64,000 nt of DNA from Gracilariopsis chorda (taxonomy: Eukaryota; Rhodophyta; Florideophyceae; Gracilariales; Gracilariaceae): contig NBIV01000122.1 in the NCBI GenBank assembly GCA_003194525.1, positions 62,001 to 126,000 of the forward strand. Direction: 5' to 3'. The notes below the pieces were generated by a model, which made no database searches, was not told the origin of the DNA, and was given only the letters and a program-made list of their open reading frames with translations. The translations under genes and the position numbers were made by a program. Each line of letters begins with the position of its first letter. Within the stretch, counting starts at the first letter, position 1. This document shows positions 1 to 11,140 of the stretch, piece after piece.

Positions 1-1124
1 ATGCCGCAAAAGCCCTGGCCGTCAATCCTTCCTCTAGTCCAGTCTGCCCTGAATAATTCCCCCATGCGTACAATGAACGGAAAATGTCCTCCAACGATTT
101 TCACTGGCTTACCACGGGACTCACCACTCTCTGCCATTTTCAGAGATCATGAAGTGGTGACCACAAAAAGTGTCGAAGAAGCGAGAGGTACAGCCTTAAT
201 TGATACCCAGAAGTTGCACGAATCACTCTCACATCTTCACAGAGAGTGTGCTTGCCTAGCAGATAAGCGCAGAAAGGCTGCAGTAGACTCTCACATTCAC
301 AAAACAGGAATCAGAAGCATCAATTTCTCAAAGGGAGATTTCGTACTTCGAGGTGTCTTGGAGAACCATGCTGGTTCAAAACTCAATGTGAAATGGCATG
401 GGCCTTTTAGAGGTACACTCTGCAGCGACAACTACGTCTTTCAAGTCGAGGAATTGTTGTCAGGGAAGAAAGAGTTGGTTCATGGACGCCGTTTGAAGTT
501 TTACAGCAACAAAGATTTTATGGTTACTCAAGAAATCAAGGATCATCTTGTGTATCAAGCAAACGAGTTACTGACTATCGATGAATTCAAGGACATTGGT
601 CGCAACGCTGGCGTTTCAGAACTACTTGTGAAGTGGAAAGGTTTTACAGACGATGAAACATAATTTATATCTATCGAATCACTCAAGGAAGTTGTACCCG
701 TACTACTGAAAGAATACCTGGAAGATCTGCAAATGTCAGGAACCCAGCGTCAGCGAAAAATTGCTCGCTACATTGAACTACACTACTCAAACGGGTCGTT
801 TGATTATGGGGGTCTGTTAACTATTGCAGCAATTTCTGAAAGTGGAAACAGTTGTTTCCGGAAGAAGCACCAAAATTCAAACTGAAGCAGTTTGAATCGC
901 GTGGTAGCCCACGCAGTGCAAACGCATCCTACGCAGTCGTAGCTGGGCTTCTAGAAGAAAGCTGCGCGCAATAGAACTAGAGAATAAATAAGCCTGCCTT
1001 CGGAGAGAACTCTGAAAAAAGGGGGCAGAACTCAGAGAGAGACATCTGAGCCTTTTCTCCCTGTTTTCTTCTGCTTACCGCACTAATCAGACAGACTTCA
1101 ACCGCGTATCGTATCCGACCAACA
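1..1124 (+). mobile_element. 3' end of a Ty3/Gypsy element (integrase end, chromodomain-like tail, 3' LTR)
   Basis: Only the 3' part lies in the window; the rest is off the left edge. Positions 1-760 encode the C-terminal half of a Gypsy integrase, with the stretch SALNNSP and GLPRDSPLSAI, followed by a chromodomain-like end (LLVKWKGFTDDET near 625-660). A purine tract (ATTATGGGGG, 803-812) precedes the LTR at 815-1124. It belongs to the same lineage as the elements at 33147-34389 and 45384-50816, which share the integrase tail almost motif for motif. It abuts the decayed minus-strand Gypsy element at 1125 and probably inserted into it, but the left target duplication is outside the window. 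The visible part has one or two breaks. Treat it as a fossil of moderate age. Confidence 0.85.
815..1124 (+). repeat. 3' LTR of the left-edge Gypsy element
   Basis: The LTR starts TGTTAACTATTG directly after the purine tract and ends CCGACCAACA, giving TG...CA ends with inverted TGTT/AACA. A TATA-like box (AATAAATAA) lies near 983-991. Two hairpins follow: an imperfect one at about 995-1026, and a perfect 6 bp stem CTCAGA/TCTGAG at 1031-1050. The end was placed by comparison with the LTR at 50446-50816, which ends in the related CCGATCAACA. Confidence 0.75.
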
Positions 1125-2276
1125 GTCTTCCTCAAGAGGTGCATCTCCTGGGACGACCGGTGTAACCCTGGCGACGACGCCGGATTTTTCCGAGACGCTC
1201 AGTATATCACCGTGATTGCGCGGAGAATTCAGAACTTCGATCTCCAAAGTTTGGAAAACGTTCCCGTTATGAACAGTTCTCAAGTCCGGCACTGTAGAGC
1301 CAGGGACTTACGTTGCAAGAGATGCATTCCTGCCTTCCACCCTCAAGAGGGTCTCTTCAGTTTCCAGAGTTGCTGGTTTCCCAACGCGTGCGTTGCCCAC
1401 TACCAGCGGTGCGGATGGTGCTGAGGAATCCGTTTTGGCCAGAAATTCCGTCGACGACTGTTCTGCGACAACACCCTGGTGAGGGGTTTGCGAAACGATA
1501 CCGCTATCCTGATTCAAGGAATTTCCCTGGTTCAGGGGTACAGAAGTCGATGTTGGCCCACTCTCCCGTATCATAAGGTGGAACTGCGTCGTTCCGAAGC
1601 CCTGTGTGGGGGATTGCGAGGCTCCCTCGGCCTTCCGTGTCCCATGGTGAGGTTCCATATTACCTTTCCGTGTGTCACGGCTCAAATCCCATTGCGACGG
1701 TAGTAAATTTCTATCGTAGCGATAATTCCCCTCCCCCTCCATAGACGGAGCAAGGGGAGTAGCAGTAGGATATCCAGCATGGCGGGTGTAGATGCCCGCC
1801 GAAGGGGCGGCAGTGTTAGGAGTAGAGAAAGGTCCGTTTGGACATGAATGATCCGGCGGAGCCGGGGGTTCCGACAAAGTTGGTAAATCTGAGAGGCCCC
1901 GAGTAGGTTGCGGTAGAGTAGTCGGTCCTTCTGGTGTGGGGGCGTCTGTGGTTACTGAGTCCATAGAGACTGGTTTCTTTGTTTCCATGACGACCTCAGA
2001 CGAGGGAGGACGGGCAGGTTCAACACGATCGCCGGAAATCCGCTCGTGTGCCTTGCCCATTTCCACTTTAAATGGTCCATCCGCCACAGGCGAAAGCTTG
2101 TGACGCTTCTTCCGTTCCGGTTTAGAATATTCCTTACGTATAAAGACGTAGGTACTAGCCCGTATGCGGGGAGCATTATCTCGTAAACGAGCGTCGAAAT
2201 CTCGCTTTTAGACGGCTTTTGCGCGTTCCAAAGACTTCTGCGCTGCGGGGAGAAGTTTAGTAAGCCATTAATTCCA

Positions 2277-3173
2277 TTACTGGCGATAGCGACCCATAGA
2301 TGGGAAATTGTCCAAGATGGCTCGGGGTTCTAACGCCACAGGCAGGAGTGAACGAGATAGAACCAATTCGAACGGTGACACTCTGGTGGTCCGGTAAACT
2401 TGCGTATTGTATGAAAATGTTAAGGCATCTGTGTACATGTCCCAAGTCGTGGGGTGATCATAAACGTAGTAACGGAGAAATGCCAACAAAGTCCGGTTGA
2501 ACCGTTCGATTTGCGCACTACATTGGAGATGGTAGGTAGTCGTGAACAAGTTTTTCATGCCCAGGATGCGACAAACATCATGGAAGAGCTTGGACGCGAA
2601 TTGCCTTCCGTTATCCGAGAGCACCTCCACAGGAAGTCCTTACAACAATCCAGTGCGTTACCAGAGCCTGGGCCACCGTGAAAGCGGTTGTCCTCCGAAG
2701 AGAGACAGTCCGAACAAGCTTTGAAAAGCGATCGGTGATCACAAGCAAGAACTTTTTGCCTCGCTTTGTAGTGAGGAAAAGTCCGAGAATATTGAATTGG
2801 ATAAACTCGAGTGGTGCCCTAGCAGGGAATAACTTCATTTTCTTCGCATTTTGCGGAACTCCACCCGAGTCTTCGAGCATTCGGTACAAAATCGCACAGA
2901 TGTGTAGCAATCAACCGCCACGGCGGGCCAGTAAGAAGCCCTTGGCAGGGTGAGGTAGAGCTTCTTCCCACCTACGTGGCCATTGAGCTTCGCATAGTGC
3001 GAGAGATGTATCACCCGCGACTGCAGGGAATGACGTACCACAATCTGTGGGCGAGCTTCGACCAACCGAACGAGGTAGCCTTTATCATTCACATCGAAAG
3101 GGAGGTATTCACCACCGTGTAAACGGGCACGAATCCTCATACAGAAGAGGTCACCGAATTGTTCTCGGATCAA
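2277..3173 (-). pseudogene. Integrase region of the decayed chromovirus
   Basis: The minus strand shows the zinc-binding N-terminus (HLSHYAKLNGHVGG, then FCTEC), a core containing LSDNGRQFASK and a C-terminal block with NTQVYRTTRVSPFELVLSR. The same blocks occur in the integrase of the 11967-23065 element. In an intact element this enzyme inserts the cDNA. Here it is a fossil with several breaks. Confidence 0.75.
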
Positions 3174-3199
3174 TTCCTCGTTTGAAACTGGTGCAAAAC

Positions 3200-4702
3200 T
3201 CCCGGTAAAGGTTTCTCAGGGTTCTTGCGGGATGCGAGTAAGTTTTCAAATTCAGCATCTTCATCCCAGTCTTCTGGCCATTCTTCGAACTTCCAATCTG
3301 GGTCATCCGGTTCTTCAGCCATGAAGCATGAAATGTCGTCATCCTCCGTTGGGGGTGCTTCCCCGTTTGTGGGTAAACGCGACAAAGCGTCGGCCTGAGT
3401 GTTTAGCACACCCTTTTTTATATGAATTGGATGTCATTTTCCACAAAGCGGAGTCTCCAACGCATGAGGCGGCCCGAGGGATCGGATATGTTCATTAACC
3501 ACCTCAACGAGAAATGATGCGTGTATATGGTAAAATGAGCTCCCATAAGATAGGGGCGTAGGGTCGAAAGCGCCTACACGACGGCGAAACATTCTTTCTC
3601 CGATACAAAGGAGTTCCGCTCGTGGACATTGAGCAAGCGTGACCAATAAACAATTGGTGTCCGGTCCCCCTCTGGGGCGGTTTGGAAAAGAGCACCAGCC
3701 AACTTGGTATTCGCTCGCATCCGTGTCCATGGAGTACGGGAGTCCCAGTTTGGGTAAAGGTAAGATGGGTGCTGACGTGACAGCCTCCTCTAAGGTGTTC
3801 AACGCTTCCAATTTCTCGAGCGTGAGTGGCCCCAATTTTGGGGGATTTCCTTTGCGTAAAAACGCGTTCAAAGGTGCCGTGATATCCGAAACGTTCGGAG
3901 TAAACCGTCGGTAGACGTTGAACAGCCCTAAGAAGGGGGGAAGCTCCGTTTGAGTGTGGGGTTCTTTAGTCTCAACGAGGGACTTGAATCGAGCCTTCTT
4001 GATCATTAACCGTCCCGGACGGATGATATGTCCCAGAGACTTGACTGTATGGGTGAAAAACTCGCACATACTCAGCTTGAGGGTAATTCTCGCTTCGCGG
4101 AGCACGGTCAGGACGTCCGTGAAATGGGTGAGAGGGTCATCCAAATTATTGGAGAAGATCATAATAACATCCAGGTAGACCAGGCAGCTCCGCCACTTGA
4201 AGCGGTTCAATAGAATATCTATTGCACGCTGAAAGGTAGCGGGAGCGTTGGTCAAACCAAACAGTATCCGCTTGTAGCGGTACCATCCTGTGTGGCAGGT
4301 GAACGCGGTCTTGTCGCGATCCTCGTGTCTAACAGGGACATGCAAATAACCCCAATTGGCGTCCAAAGCCGTGACCACGATAGGTTCTACAAGGGAGTCG
4401 ATGCACCTGTCCATACGAAGGATGGGATATGTGTCCCTAACGGGCACGGCATTGAGCCGGCGATAGTCGACACAGAACTTCCAGGTTACGTTGGCCTTTA
4501 AAGCTAGTACATCTCGGGATGCCCAGGGTGATTGAGCGGGCTCTATCACACCTGCGCGGAACATTTTGTCCACTTGGGACTGCTCCTCTTCTCGAACTTT
4601 CGGTCCTGCTCTGTAAGGGGGTTGTGCCCTCGGACGTGCACCCGGTAACAAATCTGTCTGGTGTTGCGTAGCATTAATCTCGACAAGCGAGCCATCCCAC
4701 AT
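3200..4702 (-). pseudogene. Reverse transcriptase-RNase H region of the decayed chromovirus
   Basis: Recognisable RT blocks on the minus strand include FCVDYRRLNAVPVRDTYP, ALDANWGYLHVPV and FGLTNAPATFQRAID, then a diverged version of the YLDD catalytic block (YLDVIMIFS). The connection and RNase H follow (LPYSMDTDASEYQVG). This is typical Ty3/Gypsy order. The family enzyme copies the RNA into DNA. This copy is broken. Confidence 0.8.
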
Positions 4703-5317
4703 CGTGGTAAATTAACGTAGCATTGCACTGAGTTTGTCGCCGTGTGACTCCGGCACATGGACTAGGTCTATATCTTCCACTGCCTTTATGGGGTCCACTC
4801 GGTCAGAACGCGCTGTAACATTTTCCTGTGATACAGGTGTGGCCATTGGTTCCGAGTTATTCGACATGTTCGACGTTAAAAAGACGGTTTTCTCCTCCTT
4901 CGTTGACGATAGTTTGTCGGTGGTGGGGGTGGGTTCCTCAGAAAAGGCGGCGATTACGAGAACGTCGGCGGGCGTCATTTTCGTCGGGAGCATCCCAAGG
5001 CGGTTCGGAGTGACGCTTCCAATTACTTGGGGTCTTTACCAGATACTGGGGGCATTGGCCAAGTACTGGTTTCTGGAGAGGAGCATCCTCGGTAACGTGA
5101 ACAAATCCGTTCGCCAGCGCGACCTGGTATTTTTCGTACAACGAGGACAGAGGTTGAATAACCCGAAGACAGTGTTGACGGCAATTGACTTGCAACCAGA
5201 CTTAGGACTCAGGCGGTATAGAAGCCCAGCGTGTGATTCGAAGTTTGATGGACTGGGGAGACACGGGCGGCGGTTCCTGCGCAGCAGGTAGTGCGAATTG
5301 CTTCTGCGAAGCACGCT

Positions 5318-5770
5318 TCAGCGGGCGACGGACGATTGGGATTGACGATCGATCGTCGAGTTCCACATGCCTAAACTGGGGCCTGATTGCGTCGACAAAT
5401 CTGTCGCAGTAATCACATCCCAGTATGACTGGAGCGGCCAATGACCGAAAAAAATAAAGTCAAGCTTCACCACGGAGGTGCCCAACCGCACGACTAAGTC
5501 GACGGTACCCACCGTTTTTAACCAATTTTTGTTCGCATCTGCGACGTCGGGAACCGTTTCGGAACGGATACGAGACCGCACCTGCGGGGGTAGCAATGAT
5601 TCCAAGATGAAGTTGGGGCCAACACCTGTGTCCAGGACTGTTAGAAATCTCACCACAAAATGGGTGTCAAGGCCAAGGCCGGCATAAACCTTGTAGTTGC
5701 GCTTGGCCATGAACAAGACTCTATCCGGGATCCGGGGGTTTTTACTCCGTATCCACGGGTGACACAGCAC
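5318..5770 (-). pseudogene. Aspartic protease region of the decayed chromovirus
   Basis: The minus-strand frame contains KRNYKVYAGLG and then LDTGVGPNFI, the D-T-G active-site motif of retroelement pepsin-like proteases. The equivalent stretch in the 11967-23065 element starts with the same RRNYKVYA block. It sits between gag and RT, as expected for Gypsy elements. Confidence 0.65.
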
Positions 5771-5903
5771 ATAAAGGTTTACAGAGTCCGTGTCAGTGGT
5801 GTCATTCTTGAAATAATTTTCACCGGGTAGCGAGGCAGCGACGCCTCGGGCGTCAACAAGCTCATCTCTAAGGACGCCTCTCCCAAAGGGGAGACTCCCT
5901 CAG

Positions 5904-8210
5904 TTACTTTACCTGGAAGAGTCCCGCCGTAGGCGGTAGTCCAGGATCCTCGACCACGAGGGCTTCATTCCGCGGGTCGGGATTCTTATCCACATTAGCG
6001 TTGTTTGCGTCGGACGTATGCGCGACTTCCCGATTCGGGATAATTGAAGCTAGCCCCGCACGCGAGATATTTGGCAAGTCATACGAGAAGTCCGTTTTAG
6101 CACGGATGTAGGAAGCCGTCAGAACGGAACGTTTCTCCTCTGGAGTGAGGGTCTCGTAATATGCCACCAGCTTGGCGATATCCTTCAGTGAGCAAAGACA
6201 CTGAGGGGATGTATGGCCATGGGTGTAGCAAAGGTGGAAAATTAGAGCCAAGACGGCGACGCGGCGGTTAATATCCCTAGAATCGGAGAAGCGTACCGCA
6301 GGGCGGGTTTCATTCCATCCAGGCCGTTGATAACGGGATTGAACGTTCATAAACCGGACTCGTGGTGGCTGAAAGCGATTGTTCCCCACGTACAATACGG
6401 GGTTGTCTTGCACTGTGTCGGACGTGTCCTATGTCGTTGACGGTAAGGGGTGATTGGTATAGACACACCATCTCCCTGTGCTAAATGCACGGTGTCGTAC
6501 CCCTGTTGGTAGGTTGTATCTGCTATAAGCGAGGGCTATGAGGAATCACTCTCCAGCAACAACGCCTTGGCGGGCTTAGACCCATGATTTGGAGTTCTTG
6601 CACGAAGTGCTTCCTCTTCCGCTCGAGCTTGCTGAAGAAGCTAGAGGTAGGTGATTCTCTGCTTGTCCCTCCTCTAACGAGTGACAAGACTCCGGATTGC
6701 CGGGTCAAGGCCATCAATGAACATGGTACAACGTTTCCATGCGTGTTATACATTCCCAGAACTTTGGAAGGCCTTGTCAGGGCGCACCGAGTTATCTGTT
6801 TCAGTCTCGCCTGAGCGCTGACGAGTATCTCGCAAAGCGAGGATTGCACCCTAAATGGCGGTATTGGTGGCATAGGAGCGCAAAAAGTATTGCACAGCCT
6901 CCGGCCAGCAGGTTATTCCTCCCTCTGAGGCACGAGATGATCCTCTGACAGAGGTTTACTGGTCCTCTGCCACTCCCCGTAAGAAATACGGTAATGCCAA
7001 ATACGCTTGTCCCTCATTCATTCTGAGGATATCGGCTTCTGCTACAAAGCGGGAAAGAAAGTCCAACACCATAATTGGGTCTTCTCGAGTAAAATAATGG
7101 TTACGCAGTGAGAGTTGCATAAGTTTATACACTCTTTCACCTTCCCCGTGCCACAAGGTGTACATCATAAAGAGGAATCTTCGAGCCGGTAGTACCGGTA
7201 CAAAAATACTTTCAGATACAACGGGTTCGTCGGTTTTAATTCCCTGAGGCCAGGGTGTCTTCTGCCCTTGCTGCATGTCCGAATCACACCTTGGGTAGCA
7301 GATGACCGCTTCGAGCGGGAAGAACGACCTCATTTCTCGTCCTTCGAATTGGATTCCGAGGATCTAGAACCATCTGAACCTTTTTGGGATGAATCTGATG
7401 ACGTCGTAGAATCAGAATCCGAGTGATCTCGTTTGGGTTTCCACTTGTAGAAGCGCTTCTTTCTTCCAGCGTGCTGATCTTGGTGTGATGCAGCTGGTGC
7501 CGGATCATCTGCGGACGGTTTATCCGTGAGGATAAACTGCTCTAACGTTTCCACACGGGCACGAACTCGATCGAATCGAGAGTCAACTCCTTCTATGAAG
7601 GTGGCGAGCTGCCCCAAACTCTCTAACATAGAGTTGACATCAGACCGTAAGATAAGGAGATCCTCTGTGACCACCTTTGTAGGGGTTTATATCATCACCT
7701 CACGGAGGATTTGTAATTTCCGCACAAGTTGTCGTGGGTGGTTCACAAAGCGTGAAACTGAGATTCCAGGGAATTTCCCTGGGGGGTGTTATCGCCTGTC
7801 AGACGGGGTTCAGGTGCGGCGGCGGTCACAGCCGGAGTCAGCTGAGCACCATCCACGGCATTTCATACCGGGGTAGACGTGGAGTTGCGGGGTTCCCGGG
7901 GTGGGTGTGAAGTCCTAGACGGGTCACCCCGAGCATCGCTGGATTTAGACCGAGTCGGGACCCCAGAAACGAACCGAACTTCGGGATTATCTCCACCATT
8001 GTGGGAGCGGCTGCGCCTAATCGCAGGCTCCGCAGATGCGGGCTTCCTCGACTTGAGGGCCAACTGGTACGACGGTAAAACAACGGAACATCCGAAAAAA
8101 AAGAACAAAAGAGAAAAACATTTAAAGAAGGAACCAAACACAAAACCGATTCTAGGTCTTCCAGGTGAGGAGACCACTTTGTAGTGCAATGCCCAGAAGC
8201 GGGAGTGCAC
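5904..8210 (-). pseudogene. Gag region of the decayed chromovirus
   Basis: The minus strand shows a coiled-coil-like N-terminal segment (FIEGVDSRFDRVRARVETLE), an acidic Ser/Asp-rich linker, a capsid-like block (FLSRFVAEADILRMNEGQ) and a zinc knuckle near 6200-6240. This is the same order as in the gag of the 11967-23065 element. 7680-8670 holds no other feature I can support. Confidence 0.6.
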
Positions 8211-8710
8211 TGAAAGACCCTCGGGATCTTTCCTCGATAGAGGTGAGCCCAGTTGGGTAGAGCCCTCCCAGGAGTGGCATGACTATGTTGGGTTGTAAGG
8301 CTGAGGCCACCCGTCGCGACTTGCGCAGGGAGGTCGAGGCAAGAATCAGGTATCTGCAGGAGCGGTATATGAGGGTGGTCGTCCTCTGGAGAGGTAAGGT
8401 TTCTAGGTTAGTGACACGCGCAAACACGAGCAGTGGTTAGTGGGAAAGCCACCGTGTAAAGGTGAAAATAAGGGAGAGCTGAGTCTCGAGTGTCGTGACG
8501 AAGACTAACGGCAGTGCTGGTAAATAAACGTTATACAAGGCAAACACCAAGACGGTTGGAATAACAATCCTAATATTTGAGTCCTTTACATAGGAAAGGG
8601 GGTTAGACTTTCCGTATGCTATGGTACTTACCTTTAATGAAGAGTGGCGGCTTGTTTGGGAAAGTTTACTGGGTGCATGCAGAAATCAACAGAACGCCAG
8701 CCCACCAGAA

Positions 8711-8778
8711 TTTTGGCGCCTATCCTGTTGTCTTCAGAAATGGGCCGCCAAACCAACGCACTAAATATTGGCGCCAAA
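8711..8778. promoter_or_regulatory. Paired E2F-like motifs upstream of the transposon Myb gene
   Basis: TTTTGGCGCC (8711-8720) and the palindromic TTGGCGCCAAA (8768-8778) both fit the E2F consensus TTTSSCGC on one strand or the other. They lie 105-170 bp before ATG 8882, inside the transposon. This is motif matching only. S-phase control would be an inference. Confidence 0.3.
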
Positions 8779-8881
8779 GAAGCAACCCAAACCCCTTCAC
8801 TTCCATCGCTTGGCACCATAATAACCACGTCGTAAATGATCTCAGATCAACTTTCTGCTCTCTACATCCTCTTTCCCAACC

Positions 8882-9730
8882 ATGGCACCAGCCAATACCA
8901 GCCTTTCTATTCCCTCTCTTTCCCAATCTCATCACCAGAACGAGCAAGCACAGCCTTCTCAAAACCAAACATAGAATGTAGATAACAATGCTGCAGCCGC
9001 CAAGAAGTCACCAAAAAAAGCAACCACAGGTCGTTCAGGAGCTCCGAACTACAGCAGCACCGACGTTACTGCTCTTCTTGGCATTGTGGAAAAGGTGGAA
9101 CCTATTGGAGCAAACATGTGGGCGGTTGTCGAGCAGGAATTTGAGTTATGGAGCAAAGCCAACGTCCGACCATCTCGAGATATGGATTCACTCAAGAATA
9201 AGTTTGATAAGCTCTGCAATGCAAAAAAGCTGACAGGTGACCCATCCTGTCCACCAAATGTTCGTCGAGCAAAACATATCGCTCGCGATATACAGAGTAC
9301 GATAGCAGCAAAACCGGGAGGAGACGAAGAAAGCGATGTAAAAGAAACCGACGCACAGAACGACAGTGGATGTGACAAGCAACCAGGCGACGCAGGAATC
9401 GGTGTTCGCGAAAAACGTTGGCCTATTGCCCAAGCTGGACTACACGAGAAGAAGCCCAAAACGGAAGATATTATGACCAGTAGTATTGAGAGCATGACTA
9501 AGTTTATGGGCATAAAAGCCACTTCTATGTCAGTCCCGGAGCCAATATCGAGCACAGTGCAGAACCAGGAGGCTATCATTCAACAGGTGGTGCAGAAAGA
9601 AGTCGCAGAAATAAAGAAAACAGTTAATGAAACCATGACGGACGTGAAAACGATGATTGGGGGACTCAATGCTGCCGTTCAGGCTTTAGTGCGAACGCTC
9701 TCTTCGACAGTACAGATGGAAAATTCTTAG
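8882..9730 (+). CDS. Harbinger Myb/SANT-like DNA-binding protein, interrupted by an early TAG
   Basis: This is the accessory protein of the Harbinger element. In known members it binds the element's ends and helps bring the transposase into the nucleus. From ATG 8882 the frame runs MAPANTSLS, meets TAG at 8972-8974 (codon 31), then stays open for 252 codons to TAA/TAG at 9730. After the TAG comes a basic linker (KKSPKKATTGR) and a Myb/SANT-like domain (YSSTDVTALLGIVEKVEP, then MDSLKNKFDKL and RAKHIARDI), similar to the DUF6818-type domain as I recall it. The last third (about 9480-9730) is coiled-coil-like. The next in-frame ATG (9116) lies inside the domain, so either the gene is dead, the TAG is read through, or a small intron removes it. 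I see no good splice sites. Confidence 0.7.
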
Positions 9731-9781
9731 TAACAAAATGGTTCGTTCTCTATCGAAAGTCGCAGAGCTTCCGCTAGCCGC

Positions 9782-9846
9782 GCAGGGCCTTACCCTGCAA
9801 GCCAATTGCGCGAATGCGAGCGCCAGCGAGCATTCGCGCACTTGGC
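9782..9846. terminator. Two hairpins between convergent transposon genes
   Basis: GCAGGG...CCCTGC (9782-9798) is followed by a longer stem, 9801-9817 against 9830-9846, with one mismatch and a 12-base loop. Both lie between the end of the Myb-like gene (9730) and the end of the transposase gene (9868). They could mark 3' ends on both strands, but could equally be a transposon structural element. Confidence 0.35.
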
Positions 9847-9867
9847 TCCTCGGGCTGCGTCCCGCGC

Positions 9868-10984
9868 TCACTGCTCACAAGATATATAGGTGTTTGCGAT
9901 TTGATTCCTCCCCATTGTGCGCGTCCTAAAGTTAAGTAAACGTACGTCCAGTTCAATTATGATAGCTCTTCTGTTGGAATCCGTTGTTAAGGTTGACTTA
10001 GGGCGACCAAATGGACCTTTGATAGCACATATACCCCACTCAGCACTCTGCCGTTCACTTGGCATAATGCGTTTTATAATAAGGTCTATGGCAGCCAGTG
10101 CTTCCGATTCAGGAATGTCGCGCGTTTCCTTCGTTTTTCTTGCTCTAATAATCTTTCCATTAGTGCATTTCGTGTTGTTGACAAAAGCGGAATCACCTAG
10201 TATATCCATCCCTGGAGGTGTCATAGTATCTGAAAGTTTAGGGTAGTACAGACCAGAAAGTCCACCAAGCCTTGTGTCGTGGCAACTCCCCGGAAAGTTT
10301 ATGGCGGCGTGTATTATCTCTCCATGAAAATTAAACACAAAAAGATTAGTAAACTCTACTTGTTGCGTGTATCCTTCGTAGTACGCATTCTGCAAATGAC
10401 GATCTCCATATTCCTGGCACTTGAAACGTCCTCCGTCTGTCACAGCAAAAACGCCTTTAAGCAGCGGACCAAAGTGTCTGTTGTTCTCCAAAAGTGCCGC
10501 AGATTCTTTCTGTTCGTCAAAGGACGGCCAGCGCACACCAAACAGGTCTTGTGTGTCTGCTTTTTTTGCTTTAAGAAGCACATGTAGGGCGTAATCCAGC
10601 CAGACCCCTAGTGATGATGGAACTACACCAAAGAAAGGGCAGAGTTGATATGCTTTAGATGAGGATTTCAAGTAGTACAATGCCATTCCCAATAAATCTA
10701 CGCTATGTAATAAGGGCTTCCTTCCTTGCGATGAAGGCGTCCTTCGATACGGAATATTGAATGTGGATTGTATGCGCGCATTGGAGAAAAGTGGAAGCAT
10801 ATCGTTGAGTAAAAGACTTTTGGTAAAGTTGGTGGTTATGATAAAATCTTGGTCAGTGCTATGGAGGAGAATTTGCTGCCATGGTGTTGGTTGATGAATG
10901 TATCTGGGATGTAGGAGGCCACGACGGGTGTGGTAAGCCGAATAGCGAGAACGGCTTGCCCGTTTTCGGCGTTTGGTTAATATG
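9868..10984 (-). CDS. Harbinger DDE transposase (DDE_Tnp_4 type)
   Basis: This enzyme cuts the transposon out and reinserts it. From the ATG at 10800 it is 310 residues. The catalytic triad is visible: D122 in AVTDGGRF, D203 in LGDSAF and E254 in RQSAEWG. HDTRLGGLSGLY lies between the two aspartates. The frame is open upstream of that ATG to about 10984, and the extra roughly 60 codons look genuinely coding: a basic patch (TKRRKRASRSR), HPRYIHQPTPWQQILLHS and FIITTNFTKSLLL resemble the N-terminal part of Harbinger transposases. No in-frame ATG was found in that extension, so the real start is probably in an upstream exon or was lost. Stop TGA is at 9868-9870. The triad region is unbroken. Confidence 0.85.
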
Positions 10985-11101
10985 TGTCAGCACGCAAGTA
11001 TCGTTGAATAGGCGGCAACACAAGCCGAAACAGCAGCTTTGTGGATTTTCGAGACCATTCGGAGCGGTCTTACGCTCGGAAAAGGTATGGGGGACGGTTT
11101 C

Positions 11102-11140
11102 GCGATCAGAATGGACCCTCGGAGGGTCCATTCTGATCGC
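11102..11140. repeat. Perfect 18 bp hairpin near the right end of the Harbinger element
   Basis: The arm GCGATCAGAATGGACCCT (11102-11119) is exactly complementary to 11123-11140, with a 3-base loop CGG. It lies about 100 bp inside the right TIR. Its role is unknown. Confidence 0.7.

Larger units (their letters stand above)
1125..8600 (-). mobile_element. Decayed Ty3/Gypsy chromovirus, minus strand, LTRs not located
   Basis: Read right to left, this holds gag (about 8210-5900, with a zinc knuckle containing CYTHGHTSPQC), an aspartic protease (about 5770-5320, LDTG motif), reverse transcriptase and RNase H (about 4700-3200), integrase (about 3170-2280) and a Pro/Ser/Thr-rich C-terminal tail (about 2090-1310). 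Order and motifs match the better-preserved relative at 11967-23065; for example, both gags share a block like LSRFV-EAD-L. The chromodomain is not visible because the 3' end stops where the left-edge Gypsy element begins. More than ten breaks make this the oldest-looking Gypsy copy here. The right boundary is approximate: no LTR was recognised between 7700 and 8670. Confidence 0.8.

Noticed and set aside
8972-8974. Altered genetic code in which TAG is sense
   Set aside because: Only one clean case. Other open frames here end at ordinary TAA, TAG and TGA, and broken elements cannot inform the code.
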